DNA from: Rhodopirellula sp. P2
GTDB taxonomy: Bacteria > Planctomycetota > Planctomycetia > Pirellulales > Pirellulaceae
DNA: 64,000 nucleotides
NCBI RefSeq assembly: GCF_028768465.1
Contig: NZ_CP118225.1
Coordinates: 5,871,001-5,935,000, forward strand
Direction of reading: 5' to 3'
The translations under genes and the position numbers were made by a program. Positions 26,735 to 36,536 of this stretch are shown here, in pieces. The first letter of the stretch is position 1. Every line of letters starts with the position of its first letter. The notes under the pieces were generated by a model. The model worked only from the letters and a program-made list of their open reading frames with translations. It was not told where the DNA came from and did no database searches.

Positions 26735-28024
26735 ATGTCATTGAATTCCTCCCGACCGATCTCCTCGCCGTATGCTTCCGTCGTCGTCGACGCGGGTCAG
26801 CCAGCGCCGACGGCTGGACGTTCCGCCTGGGAACCGTTGCGGCAACCCATGTTCCGCATGTTCTGGCTCGCCTCCCTGGCGTCCAATTTGGGGACCTGGA
26901 TCCACGAGGTCGGTGCCGGGTGGTTGATGACGACCCTGGACGCGACCCCCGAAATGGTCGCCGCCGTTCGAACCTCCATGGCGTTGCCGATTGTGTTTTT
27001 GGCGATCCCCGCCGGTGTGGTCGCAGATCGAATTGACAAACGTCACCTGCTGATCGGTACCCAATCGATCCTGCTGTTCATCACCGCGATGCTGGCGGTC
27101 AGCACCGCCACCGGTGTCATCACCGCCTGGGGGCTGCTCGCGATGACCTTCGTGATTGGACTGGGAATGGTGGTGCACGTTCCGACCTGGCAATCCGCCA
27201 TCCCGGAACTGGTTCCACGCTGGCAAATCAGCCGCGCCGTGGGATTGGGCAGCATCAGCTTCAACCTCGCTCGCGCCGTCGGGCCAGCAATCGGAGGCGT
27301 CCTGATCGCCGTGCTCGGGATCTGGAGCACGTTCGCGATCAACGCCATTTCCTTCGCCGGTGTGCTGACGGTCTTGATCCGTTGGAAACGCCACACGACC
27401 GAAACCAGTCGTGGTCGATCGTTCCTTTCCTCCATGCGACAAGGCGTGCGTTATGTGATTTGGAAACGAACGATGCGTCACGTGATGTTGGGGGTGGTCC
27501 TGTTTGTGCTGCCCGGCAGTGCTCTGTGGTCGTTGATGCCGCTGTACGCCAAGACCGCGCTGGGCTGGGGAGCCCAAGGGTTTGGAATCTTGGTCGCGAT
27601 GGTTGGAATCGGCGCCGTCATTGGAGCCTCCATGTTGCCGCGTGTTCGCTCGCACCTGGGGTCTGACCGAACGATTGCCGCTGCGATGACGTTGTACGCG
27701 ATCGGCATGCTGACTTTGAGCACCGAGCCCGCTTGGCCGATCCTATTGTTGGCCACGCTGCTGATGGGATGCGGTTGGATGGCGACCCTCACCACCTTGA
27801 ACGCCACCGCCCAAATCACGTTGCCGAGTCGCTTGCGAGCCCGGGGCATGGGCTGCTACCTGACGATGATGGCCGGCTCCATGTCCCTCGGATCATTCAT
27901 TTGGGGACAAACCGCCGGGGCCATCGGCATGCCAGGCGCGATGCTGGCATCCGGAATCACCATGATCCTGACCGCCCTGATCAGCCTGCTGTTTCCCCTC
28001 GCCGCATCGCTCGATGACGCCTAA
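26735..28024 (+). CDS. Major facilitator superfamily transporter
   Basis: The 429-residue inner-membrane protein has about 12 helices in two halves. The N-terminal half starts LRQPMFRMFWLASLASNLGTWIHEVGAGWLM, typical of the MFS_3/enterobactin-exporter-like group. The loop 2-3 motif GVVADRIDKRHLLI matches the MFS signature GxxxDRxxRR. The second half carries VIGASMLPRVRSHLGSDRT. The substrate is unknown; drug or siderophore export is typical of the group. It is divergent from ABC module 1 and convergent with the ROK kinase gene. Confidence 0.88.
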   Translation: MSLNSSRPISSPYASVVVDAGQPAPTAGRSAWEPLRQPMFRMFWLASLASNLGTWIHEVGAGWLMTTLDATPEMVAAVRTSMALPIVFLAIPAGVVADRIDKRHLLIGTQSILLFITAMLAVSTATGVITAWGLLAMTFVIGLGMVVHVPTWQSAIPELVPRWQISRAVGLGSISFNLARAVGPAIGGVLIAVLGIWSTFAINAISFAGVLTVLIRWKRHTTETSRGRSFLSSMRQGVRYVIWKRTMRHVMLGVVLFVLPGSALWSLMPLYAKTALGWGAQGFGILVAMVGIGAVIGASMLPRVRSHLGSDRTIAAAMTLYAIGMLTLSTEPAWPILLLATLLMGCGWMATLTTLNATAQITLPSRLRARGMGCYLTMMAGSMSLGSFIWGQTAGAIGMPGAMLASGITMILTALISLLFPLAASLDDA

Positions 28025-28050
28025 CGCCGAAGACGTTGAGCAACGCGCAA

Positions 28051-28073
28051 CGTAGGCCAGGTCTTACCTGGCA
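28051..28073. repeat. Short palindromic dispersed repeat
   Basis: CGTAGGCCAGGT and ACCTGGCA flank a few bases (CTT), giving a small hairpin. Near-identical copies lie at 43271-43293, with related sequence at 54401-54480. It sits between convergent MFS and ROK genes. Confidence 0.7.
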
Positions 28074-28156
28074 AGGGGTGAAACGCCGCGACTACCGACG
28101 CTCGCGAAAGAACGCCGCTCGCGGATCGTTTCATTGCAGCAGCGAAAAAACGCCAA

Positions 28157-29146
28157 TCACTCCGGCGGTTGCGGGTAGGTCTTCTTCGCCCAGGCGGCGG
28201 CGCCGAGCACTCCGGCGTCGTCACCCAGTTTGGCAGGTTTGACCTCAAAGCGATCTTTGTAGACCGGCATCACACATTCGCGAGCCGTCTTGCGGACGGT
28301 GCTGACAATCAGGTCTTCCATCGCTTCGACCAAACCACCGCCCAAAATGATGGTGTCAGGGCAGAGCAGATTGACGACGTTGGCGACCCCATACCCAATC
28401 GTGACGCTGGCAGATTCAACCAACGCTTTGATGGCTTTGTCACCGTTGTTGATCGAATCCGCCAAAGCACCGCTACGGATATCGGCCAGGTCCGTCCCGG
28501 TGTCCTTGAGCAACGCGGGGGCTTCCCCTCGATACGCGGTTTTGGCCGCTTCCGAAGCGATTGTCAAACGACTGGCTTCCGCTTCCAAGGTCCCCGTCAT
28601 GCTGCTGCCGCTCAGACGCGTGCCGCTGCTGACTCGTGTGTGCCCGATCTCCATGCAGGAGATTCCGGCACCATGCAGAATCTGACCCTCGTAGACGCAG
28701 CCGCCGCCGATGCCCGTTCCTGGGAACACGCCCACTGCACAACGACTGCCCTTCGCCGCACCAAACAGAAACTCGCCGTACACGCCCGCGTCCACGTCGT
28801 TGAGAACGGTCGCGGGACAATCAAATTTTTTCTCCAAGAACGATTGGATATCGACGTCATCCCAACCCAAGTTGGGCGTCATCAAAATCCGCCCCTTCTT
28901 CAAATCGATTGGCCCCGGGCATCCAATCCCAATGCCAGCGATTCGGTCAACGTCCAACTCATTCTCATCAAGCAAGCGTTGAATCGTCGAACCAATCCGA
29001 GCGATGCCACTGTCAGACCCTTCCCGACCGCGAGTCTTGCGGCGGCGGCGTCCGAGTTCTTTGAATTCGTGGTCGTAAGCAACAGCCAGCATTTTGGTGC
29101 CGCCGAGATCAAAACCGATCCAGATGTCTTTCAAGGGAAATTCCAT
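28157..29146 (-). CDS. ROK-family sugar kinase without the zinc motif
   Basis: The 329-residue cytoplasmic protein has the ROK phosphate-binding loop IGFDLGGTKMLAV (10-22), catalytic region GIGCPGPIDLKKG, LNDVDAGVYGEFLFGAAKG and PGTGIGGGCVYEGQIL, followed by MEIGHTRV. ROK kinases usually follow this histidine with CxCGxxGCxE; here the segment reads SSGTRLSGSSMTGTLEAEA with no cysteines. The likely reaction is ATP-dependent phosphorylation of glucose or another hexose. Repressor-type ROK proteins have an N-terminal helix-turn-helix, which is absent. I chose ATG 29146 because the earlier in-frame start (29203) adds a non-conserved tail. Confidence 0.88.
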   Translation of the reverse strand: MEFPLKDIWIGFDLGGTKMLAVAYDHEFKELGRRRRKTRGREGSDSGIARIGSTIQRLLDENELDVDRIAGIGIGCPGPIDLKKGRILMTPNLGWDDVDIQSFLEKKFDCPATVLNDVDAGVYGEFLFGAAKGSRCAVGVFPGTGIGGGCVYEGQILHGAGISCMEIGHTRVSSGTRLSGSSMTGTLEAEASRLTIASEAAKTAYRGEAPALLKDTGTDLADIRSGALADSINNGDKAIKALVESASVTIGYGVANVVNLLCPDTIILGGGLVEAMEDLIVSTVRKTARECVMPVYKDRFEVKPAKLGDDAGVLGAAAWAKKTYPQPPE

Positions 29147-29241
29147 GGGTTGATTGTAAAAGGCGACAGAAACACGAACGGTTTCGACCCTCGGACGACG
29201 CAAAGAAGTGTTGTCCGACGATCCAATCCCATCCGCCTGCG

Positions 29242-32200
29242 TTACTTTTTCGCTTTCAATTTCAAAATGTCTTTGGCAACGGCTTCCAGTTGCGTTTGCA
29301 AACCAGCCAATGACTCGCGTTCCTTTTGAACAATATCGGCTGGAGCCCGGCTGACAAAGCTTTCGTTTGAAAGTTTGTTTTGCTTGCCCGTGATTTGCCC
29401 CGTTAGTTGCCCCTGAAGTTTTTCCAGGCGAGCTAACTCGGCTTCCACATCGATGAATTTCTCCAAATCCACGTGAACATCCACGTCCACGTCGGGTAGC
29501 GCCAGGTGAGCATCGGTCTCGAAGGCCGCCGTGGCGGGGCCGATCGATTGCACCTCCGCCCCTGCCAACGCTTCGAAGTACGCCGTCATCGGTTGCAGCA
29601 ACTCTTTCGACGACTCACTGCAACGAATCGCAGCGGGAACCGTCTCTTTGGGAGCAATGTTTTGGCTCGCTCGGATCTGACGAATGGCAGCCACGATCTG
29701 CTGGAACTCGCTGAACTGACGTTCGATCTGCGAATCATGATGTGACTCGTCGGCCACGGGGAAACTGGCCGTCATCACAAACGGGCCGACTTCCACTGGT
29801 TCAGGAACACCGCGTTTGGGTGCGATCTGGCCCAGATGGCTCCACACCGATTCGGTCACGAACGGCATGATCGGGTGCAACAACCGCAGCAACTGATCCA
29901 AACCATGTGCGATCACGTTCTGTGCGATCTGACGCTGGGAAGCATCCGACAACCGAGGCTTGGCGATCTCCACATAGAAACTGCAGAACTCGTCCCAAGC
30001 AAAATCGTACAACACGCGAGCGGCTTCCCCGAACTGGTAACGCTCAATCGCGTCGCCAACGGTTTGCGTCACCGTTGACAACCGCGACAGCAACCAGCGG
30101 TCCTCGATGGGCAAGGAGGCCACATCCAGCGACGTGGGCTCGAAACCATCCAGGTTCATCATCACGAATCGTGACGCGTTCCAAAGTTTGTTCACGAAGT
30201 TACGAGCCGTCTCAAATCGCTCGCTCACCACCGCCGCTTTTGGCAACGCCTTGTCAGCCTCGGTTTCTGCCCACTGGGTCGAGAAAGGTTTGCCGCACGC
30301 GGGGCAATCCATCGACGGCAGCGCTCGGTTCTTCTTCGTTTGATCGATCAGCTTTTCGCACGACGGGCACTCGTACTGGACCGGCATCCGCACGTCTTGC
30401 GTTTCCGTGGCCAAACGAGCCAAACCGAAACGCAACGCGTCGGGACCGAATTTGTCGATCACATCGATCGGGTCCACCCCGTTGCCTTTGGATTTGCTCA
30501 TCGTCTCGCCGAGTCCATCCAAAATTTTCGGGTGAATGAACACTTCGCGGAATGGAACCTCGCCCACATTGTTCAGTCCCATCAACACCATTCGAGCCAC
30601 CCACAATGTCAGGATGTCTCGCGACGTGATCAGCGTGGATGTGGGATAGAACTTGGCGAGCTCTGGAGTTTGGGCGGGCCAACCCAGCGTGCTGTGCGGC
30701 CACAGAGCGGAACTGAACCAGGTGTCCAGCACATCGGGGTCTTGCTGCAATCCCAACGATTCCACGTCGGCTTCCACCGTTTCGTCTTCACTGCGGATGC
30801 AAACGAAGACCGCCTTGGTGGGTTCACCCGAGTCATCCACTCCGTCCGAATCGATCCGCTGGGAGATTTGTTCGGGATGCCGTTCGGCCAACTTCTCCAG
30901 ATCGCTGGAAAGCTCGTTGGCTTGGGTTTGCGACAGACCACCCTTGGACCAGATCGGAATTCGGTGTCCCCACCACAATTGCCGACTGACGGGCCAATCG
31001 CGTTTTTCACTCAGCCAATCCAAATAACCCTTGCGATAACGAGCCGGGAAAATCTGCACCCGTTCATCGCTGACCGCGTCCATGGCGGACTGAGCCAGTT
31101 CATCCATCGCCACGAACCACTGATCGGCCAAGTAAGGCTCGATGGGTGTCTTGCTGCGATCGCTGTGTGGCAATTCGATGTCGCGGTCGTCGATGTCGCC
31201 CATCAACCCCAATTCCTCCAGCGCAGCGACCACAGCCTTGCGAGCTTTTGGAATCGTCAGGCCAGCAAACTGGCCGCCTTCGCCGTTGAGCGTGCCATCC
31301 GAATTCAGGATGTTGATCATCGGCAGGTCTTGCCGGATCCCCACCTCGTAATCGTTTGGATCGTGCGCGGGCGTGATCTTCACGCAACCGCTTCCCATCT
31401 CGGGCTTGGCCCACTCGTCGGCCACCAAATCAATTTCGCGATCGACCAGCGGCAACTTCAACTTGCGACCATCAGCCGCCATGTCGCGAAGCTGAATCAG
31501 TTCTGGCAAACGATCCTCGCGACGTTGCTGCAACGCCTCGAGTTGCTTGTTCAGTTCCGCGGTTTCCTTCTCGTTGGCCGTTCCCAACTTCTCACGCAGG
31601 TCAGCCTCCATCGCATCCAGGGCTGCGGCGGGATCAGGGTGCACGGCCACCGCGGTGTCACCCAGCATCGTTTCGGGACGCGTCGTCGCGATCGTCACGA
31701 ACTCGGGTTCTCCCGGCTTCGGATCGATCACCGGGTAACGGAAGTGATAGAAGTGACCTTTCTTGGTCTCGTTGAAAACCTCGTCGTCGCTGACCGCGGT
31801 CTGCAAGAACGTGTCCCAGTTCACCAACCGCTTGCCACGGTAAATGCGACGTTTGCCGAACAAGTCAAAGAAGGTGGCTCGCACGGCAGCGGCACAAACC
31901 GGATCGAGCGTGAATCGCAATCGTTCCCAGTCACAACTCGTGCCCATCCGTTTGAGCTGGCCCAAGATGCGTTCTTCGTACTGGTCCTTCCATTGCCAAA
32001 TCCGCTCGACCAAGGCTTCGCGGCCGAGGTCATGCCGCGTCTTGTTCTCCTGTTCTTTCAGGCGTCGTTCCACCACCGCTTGCGTCGCGATCCCGGCGTG
32101 ATCAGTTCCTGGCATCCACAGCGTCTCAAACCCTTGCATCCGTTTGCGGCGAACCACGATGTCTTGCAAGGTGTTGTTCAGCCCGTGCCCCAGGTGCAAA

Positions 32201-32349
32201 GCACCGGTCACATTGGGCGGCGGAATCACCACCGAAAACGGAGGCTTGCTGGATTCTGGATCAGCGTGTGAACACTTGGCATCAGCCCACGCCTGAGCGA
32301 TTTTGTCGGCTTCTTCGGCGTGTTCGAATCGAGTTGGAATTTCGGACAT
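29242..32349 (-). CDS. valS: Valyl-tRNA synthetase with zinc-ribbon insert
   Basis: This class I synthetase of 1035 residues charges tRNA(Val). The HIGH motif is HLGH (52-55) in PPPNVTGALHLGHGLNNTLQD. KMSKS appears as TMSKS (616-620) followed by KGNGVDP. The editing domain contains TIATTRPETMLGDTAVAVHP and GCVKITPAHDPNDYEVG. It is longer than E. coli ValRS (951) because of a charged helical insert in the editing domain (DAMEADLREKLGTANEKETAELNKQ) and a zinc-ribbon-like insert with C661, C664, C682 and C685 just after the KMSKS region. The C-terminal coiled coil that clamps tRNA is present (about 960-1030). The long open frame on the other strand (30340-32271) is a shadow. Confidence 0.97.
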   Translation of the reverse strand: MSEIPTRFEHAEEADKIAQAWADAKCSHADPESSKPPFSVVIPPPNVTGALHLGHGLNNTLQDIVVRRKRMQGFETLWMPGTDHAGIATQAVVERRLKEQENKTRHDLGREALVERIWQWKDQYEERILGQLKRMGTSCDWERLRFTLDPVCAAAVRATFFDLFGKRRIYRGKRLVNWDTFLQTAVSDDEVFNETKKGHFYHFRYPVIDPKPGEPEFVTIATTRPETMLGDTAVAVHPDPAAALDAMEADLREKLGTANEKETAELNKQLEALQQRREDRLPELIQLRDMAADGRKLKLPLVDREIDLVADEWAKPEMGSGCVKITPAHDPNDYEVGIRQDLPMINILNSDGTLNGEGGQFAGLTIPKARKAVVAALEELGLMGDIDDRDIELPHSDRSKTPIEPYLADQWFVAMDELAQSAMDAVSDERVQIFPARYRKGYLDWLSEKRDWPVSRQLWWGHRIPIWSKGGLSQTQANELSSDLEKLAERHPEQISQRIDSDGVDDSGEPTKAVFVCIRSEDETVEADVESLGLQQDPDVLDTWFSSALWPHSTLGWPAQTPELAKFYPTSTLITSRDILTLWVARMVLMGLNNVGEVPFREVFIHPKILDGLGETMSKSKGNGVDPIDVIDKFGPDALRFGLARLATETQDVRMPVQYECPSCEKLIDQTKKNRALPSMDCPACGKPFSTQWAETEADKALPKAAVVSERFETARNFVNKLWNASRFVMMNLDGFEPTSLDVASLPIEDRWLLSRLSTVTQTVGDAIERYQFGEAARVLYDFAWDEFCSFYVEIAKPRLSDASQRQIAQNVIAHGLDQLLRLLHPIMPFVTESVWSHLGQIAPKRGVPEPVEVGPFVMTASFPVADESHHDSQIERQFSEFQQIVAAIRQIRASQNIAPKETVPAAIRCSESSKELLQPMTAYFEALAGAEVQSIGPATAAFETDAHLALPDVDVDVHVDLEKFIDVEAELARLEKLQGQLTGQITGKQNKLSNESFVSRAPADIVQKERESLAGLQTQLEAVAKDILKLKAKK

Positions 32350-32448
32350 GAAAACAAAACGTCAACGGAGGTGGTTTGGATTGGCGGCGAACATCCAGGT
32401 CGCGCCGCTGGAATCATGACTCAGCGATTGATGGACCGGTTCGGCCAA

Positions 32449-34041
32449 TCAAGCTTCACTGCGGTGCAACTTGTACTCAACGCTATCGACCAAGGCTTGC
32501 CAACTGGCTTCGATGATGTTGTCACTGACACCAATCGTTCCCCAAGTCTCTTTGCCATCGGTGCTCTCGATATTGACTCGAATCGATGCCGCCGTGCCGC
32601 TGCTGGAATCGACCACGCGAACCTTGTAATCGATCAGAGAAATTTCACTGAGTACCGGATACGCTCCCGCCAAGGCCTTCCGCAATCCCGCATCGAGCGC
32701 GTTGACCGGACCATGACCTTCTGCGGCATCAAACCACAGCGTGTCACCGACCTGCAACTTGATGATCGCTTCGGCAAATGCGACTTGGCTCTTCACATCG
32801 CGATCACCAGCAACCACTCGGAATTTGATCGTCTCAAAGTGGGGACGGAAGGTCCCGGCCACACGGCGAACCAACAGGTCAAACGAAGCTGTCGCGGACT
32901 CAAATTGATAACCACGATTTTCCAGTCGCACGACCTCGGCCAAGATCTTGTTTTGAAGTTCTTTGTCGTCGCCCAGATTGTACTTTCCGGCGATCGCCTC
33001 GATGTTGCTGCGCCCGGACAACTCGCTCACGAGGATCCGGCGTTCGTTGCCGACCAACGTGGGGTCAATGTGCTCGTACGTGCTGGCGGCTTTGTTGATG
33101 GCGTGCACGTGCATGCCGCCTTTGTGAGCGAAGGCGCTTTGGCCGACAAACGGTTGGTTGTTACGCCACTGCAAATTGGCTGTCTCGTAGACGAATCGTG
33201 ACAGTTCCGTCAGTTGATGCAGCGGTCGGCCCCCCAGAACAGTCGTGTTCTCTTTCTTGAGTGCCAAGTTGGCAATCACAGCGATCAAGTCGACATTCCC
33301 ACATCGTTCCCCGATGCCATTGATCGTGCCTTGCACCTGAGTCGCACCGACATCGACGGCGGCCAACGAATTCGCCACCGCGAGTTCACAATCGTTGTGA
33401 CAGTGAATTCCGAACTCCACGTCGTAAGACGCCATTGCTTCTTTCGCGATCCGGGTCACCTCCGCCACTCGTCCGGGCAACGTGCCACCGTTGGTATCGC
33501 ACAGAGCCAACCACTTGGCACCCGACGCCGCTGCGGCCTGCAGCGTTTTGATCGCGTACTCCGGATTCGCGTTGTACCCATCAAAGAAGTGTTCCGCGTC
33601 GTAGATCAGTTCGCTGTGTCCCGCCAAAAACTCCGCCGACTCACCGATCATGGCCAGGTTTTCATCCAGCGAGGCCCGCAGCACTTCGGTGACATGAAAA
33701 TCCCATGTTTTGCCAACCAACGTGCAACACGGCGTCTTGGCGGCAACCAAAGCTTGCATCCCGGGGTCGTCTTCGGCTTTCATCGATCGCCGCCGCGTCA
33801 TCCCAAAGGCACAGACCTTGGATTTCCCCAGATCGTGGTTGCGAATTTGTTCAAAGAAGGCAACGTCTTTTTCGTTGCTCAGCGGGTAACCGCCCTCGAT
33901 GAATTCAATGCCAATTTCAGCCAACCGAACCGCAATGTTCAGTTTGTCTTGCAGGGAAAAACTCACACCTTCGCCTTGCGAGCCGTCTCGCAAAGTGGTG
34001 TCGTAGATCAAGACCGGTTGGGCCGACGAAGTGGCACTCAT
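32449..34041 (-). CDS. cimA: Citramalate synthase
   Basis: The 530-residue enzyme condenses acetyl-CoA with pyruvate to (R)-citramalate, the entry to the threonine-independent isoleucine route. The HMGL-like barrel starts LIYDTTLRDGSQGEGVSFSLQDK and has the metal-site HCHNDCELAVANSLA (about 207-220) and GTINGIGERCGNVDL. A C-terminal LeuA-type regulatory domain follows (about 385-520). CSLVG-type sequence (CCTLVGKTWDFHVTEVL) and overall length favour citramalate synthase over 2-isopropylmalate synthase. Substrate choice is inference from family resemblance. Confidence 0.9.
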   Translation of the reverse strand: MSATSSAQPVLIYDTTLRDGSQGEGVSFSLQDKLNIAVRLAEIGIEFIEGGYPLSNEKDVAFFEQIRNHDLGKSKVCAFGMTRRRSMKAEDDPGMQALVAAKTPCCTLVGKTWDFHVTEVLRASLDENLAMIGESAEFLAGHSELIYDAEHFFDGYNANPEYAIKTLQAAAASGAKWLALCDTNGGTLPGRVAEVTRIAKEAMASYDVEFGIHCHNDCELAVANSLAAVDVGATQVQGTINGIGERCGNVDLIAVIANLALKKENTTVLGGRPLHQLTELSRFVYETANLQWRNNQPFVGQSAFAHKGGMHVHAINKAASTYEHIDPTLVGNERRILVSELSGRSNIEAIAGKYNLGDDKELQNKILAEVVRLENRGYQFESATASFDLLVRRVAGTFRPHFETIKFRVVAGDRDVKSQVAFAEAIIKLQVGDTLWFDAAEGHGPVNALDAGLRKALAGAYPVLSEISLIDYKVRVVDSSSGTAASIRVNIESTDGKETWGTIGVSDNIIEASWQALVDSVEYKLHRSEA

Positions 34042-34133
34042 GTAGCTGATTCAGGTGGGGGATAAAATCAAAGAACAGGGAAATCGGTGAGACGATCGCA
34101 GCTTGGGAAAGCATCGCAGGTTTGCGACCCCGA

Positions 34134-34688
34134 CTAACGGGTCTCCGTCGAATTTTCAATCACGCGAGGCGATTGGTACGGGTTCGCAGAGGTTGCCGCC
34201 GAAGATGAAACGGGGTCGACCTCCGAGCCCGCAGAAATCGATGCGTCCGGAACGGCCGTCGTTTCGTGGTCGTCCGCCGACAAGTCCGTTTCTGGTTGCG
34301 GTTGCTCCAGATTCACACTTTGATTCTTTCGTTCTCGCCGTTTGCGAACCCAAATCATCGCCATCAGTGCAAAAACCAAACACACGATCGTCATCGCAAC
34401 GACCAATCGAAATGACAACGGGTTGATGTCTTCCCCCGCCGCCTGTTCAACCATCAAAACAACAAATCGAATCGCTCCACAACCAAAACCAAGCATCCCC
34501 AGCGTCAACGCGACCACGGTTGCACTCATGCGTCGATGCGGGTTCAGCCCCACCACGCCCAAGAACAACAGCGGGATGCCAAACATCATCGGGACGAACT
34601 GGGTGTAGCTTTTTTCCGTCGTCACGCTGAGTGCGGCCACCGTCAGTCCACACAGGACCAGCCCGAAGAAAATTCCGATTCTGGCCAT
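34134..34688 (-). CDS. Four-helix membrane protein with C-terminal NPYQSP motif
   Basis: The 184-residue protein begins MARIGIFFGLVLCGL at ATG 34688. It has four predicted membrane helices (about 2-19, 30-48, 57-80, 96-117), then a basic patch VRKRRERK and an acidic, Ser-rich tail. The tail ends SANPYQSPRVIEN, a motif common in planctomycete membrane proteins. The open frame extends upstream to 34808, but the chosen start puts the first helix at the N-terminus. Function is unknown. It is downstream of cimA's promoter region and convergent with nothing close. Confidence 0.75.
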   Translation of the reverse strand: MARIGIFFGLVLCGLTVAALSVTTEKSYTQFVPMMFGIPLLFLGVVGLNPHRRMSATVVALTLGMLGFGCGAIRFVVLMVEQAAGEDINPLSFRLVVAMTIVCLVFALMAMIWVRKRRERKNQSVNLEQPQPETDLSADDHETTAVPDASISAGSEVDPVSSSAATSANPYQSPRVIENSTETR

Positions 34689-34865
34689 GGTTGTTTCAGG
34701 TGCCCGTCGCGATTGGACATAGGTGTTCCGCCGAAGAAACCAAAGGACGGTTTCCAGAGCCCTGTTGTATCGTTTTGAAGCCAATTTCTGTAGGGCCAGT
34801 GCTTTCATCGCGTGGAGCGGGCAAAAACATTTCCTCCAGAAGTCGTAAACACCGGGTTTTACGGG

Positions 34866-36536
34866 TCAATCACCCTGAAAAAGCTCGCGGTCTCTGAAAA
34901 AGACCGCGGTCACCCACCAAATCACCGGCTGGACCGCCAGCAACCCCGCACCGACCGCGATCGCAATCACCTGCCGATCCATGTCCGTCATCACCGCCGC
35001 GGTCCCTCCGGCCACTCCCGCGGCAAGGAACGAGGGCACCATCCCGACCGCCAACACAAACATGTACAGCATCGCTCGCCCGCCCTGCAGCACATCCGGC
35101 GTGCCGCTGGGCATCGCCCTCAACACCGTGGCCGCGGTGACCAGGTTGATCGCGGATCCATACGCCACATCGAGCCCCAATCCTGCCAACAACACCGCCA
35201 GGTTCTCCCCCCATCCCCGCGTCGTGACGAATGCGGCCACGACCGCGAAAGCGAGTCGAATCGCAAACAAGATCACCAACTGCCCCGCCAGCATCCCAAT
35301 CACAATCGCGATCGGACGACACGGCAACATCCGAAACCATGTCAACGTCTTTGGCGTCATCGCCATGCCAATCGGCTGACTCAATGTCAACAGGAACCCC
35401 AAGTAGGTCGAAGCCACCATCGCAATCGGCATCGACCATTCTCGAAAATGGGCGTGAATGGTTTCCGGTCGAAAAAATGGCAGGACCATCAACACCACCC
35501 CAGTGACCAGCCCCACGCAAACAAGACCGAACAACAACTTTCCATTGCGACGAACCGCGAAAGTGACTTGATGCCAAGCCACCGGTCCAATGCCTCCCCA
35601 CCAAGGGAACTCAAACAGCCTCCACGTCGATCGATGTTCTGTCTTGTTGAGCCGTCCGAATTGCCCCGAACGAAATCGCTGGATCCGAACCTGTTTTCGC
35701 GAGACGCCTTCCACGGCAAGTTCCGCAAACCCGACATTGACCCAATAGCAAGCCCCAAACCCAACCACCAAGGTGGCCAGGCACACGCACGTCCACCCCA
35801 GCATCGCCATGCCAAGCGGTGCACTGAGCAACTTTCCAAACGCCAGGAACGGCAGCGTCATCACGGTCCCCAACATCGATGACTGACACCCCAGCAACCA
35901 CGCTTGCCAAGAGAACCCGGCGTCGCTCATCCCCAGCGGCAGCGACGTGATCAACAACAATGCCACCGCCCCCAACAACGCCGACGCAACCAGCGTGCGA
36001 ACCGTCGAATTCAACACCGGCTTGCTGATCGCGTGCAAGGTCGTCAGCGCAGTGACCGTCATCCCACCCGTGTAAATCGCAAGCACCGCCGACGGGTAAC
36101 TGCCCGCACCGGGCAAAGCGAACACCGCCATCAAACAACTGCTGACCACCCAGGTCATCGCCAACGTCATCAACCGATAGGAAAGGATTTGATGATCGCT
36201 GAACGGCCCCGCCAACACGAACTGCAACTCCGGGGGACGCAGTTCCGTGATCTGCTGCCCAATGTCGAAGTAAACCGCCATTGCCACAATCACCAACATC
36301 ATCAACGGAATCGTCGATGTGACGGTCGAATACATTTGGATGCCATCCAGCGACCCTGTCTGACTCGCGACGATCATGGGCATCAATCCCATGCCGACCG
36401 TCCCCACAACCATCAGGGCCACAAAGATTCCCGACGGGGTCTTCAGATGCCGAGCCAATTGACGCAAAGCGGACTTCAACAGCACCCCGGTCAATCGAGT
36501 CAACGCGGGATCGATGATCGAACGCCTTTCGCTCAT
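34866..36536 (-). CDS. ABC-2-type exporter permease (module 2)
   Basis: The 556-residue integral membrane protein has about 12 hydrophobic helices, such as GIFVALMVVGTVGMGLMPMIV, LVIVAMAVYFDIGQQI, and VIAIAVGAGLLAVQPVIWW near the end. It starts [32 protein letters not shown], an amphipathic N-terminus typical of ABC export permeases. It overlaps its ATPase by 4 bases and is third in a coupled unit with the CrtI-like oxidoreductase and ATPase. Substrate unknown. Confidence 0.85.
   Translation of the reverse strand: MSERRSIIDPALTRLTGVLLKSALRQLARHLKTPSGIFVALMVVGTVGMGLMPMIVASQTGSLDGIQMYSTVTSTIPLMMLVIVAMAVYFDIGQQITELRPPELQFVLAGPFSDHQILSYRLMTLAMTWVVSSCLMAVFALPGAGSYPSAVLAIYTGGMTVTALTTLHAISKPVLNSTVRTLVASALLGAVALLLITSLPLGMSDAGFSWQAWLLGCQSSMLGTVMTLPFLAFGKLLSAPLGMAMLGWTCVCLATLVVGFGACYWVNVGFAELAVEGVSRKQVRIQRFRSGQFGRLNKTEHRSTWRLFEFPWWGGIGPVAWHQVTFAVRRNGKLLFGLVCVGLVTGVVLMVLPFFRPETIHAHFREWSMPIAMVASTYLGFLLTLSQPIGMAMTPKTLTWFRMLPCRPIAIVIGMLAGQLVILFAIRLAFAVVAAFVTTRGWGENLAVLLAGLGLDVAYGSAINLVTAATVLRAMPSGTPDVLQGGRAMLYMFVLAVGMVPSFLAAGVAGGTAAVMTDMDRQVIAIAVGAGLLAVQPVIWWVTAVFFRDRELFQGD

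Noticed and set aside
28157-29146. ROK-type transcriptional repressor
   Set aside because: There is no N-terminal helix-turn-helix; the kinase loop begins at residue 10.
30340-32271. Open frame of 643 residues on the plus strand
   Set aside because: It is antisense to valS and rich in His/Gln/Arg as expected for a mirror of a real gene in this codon usage.
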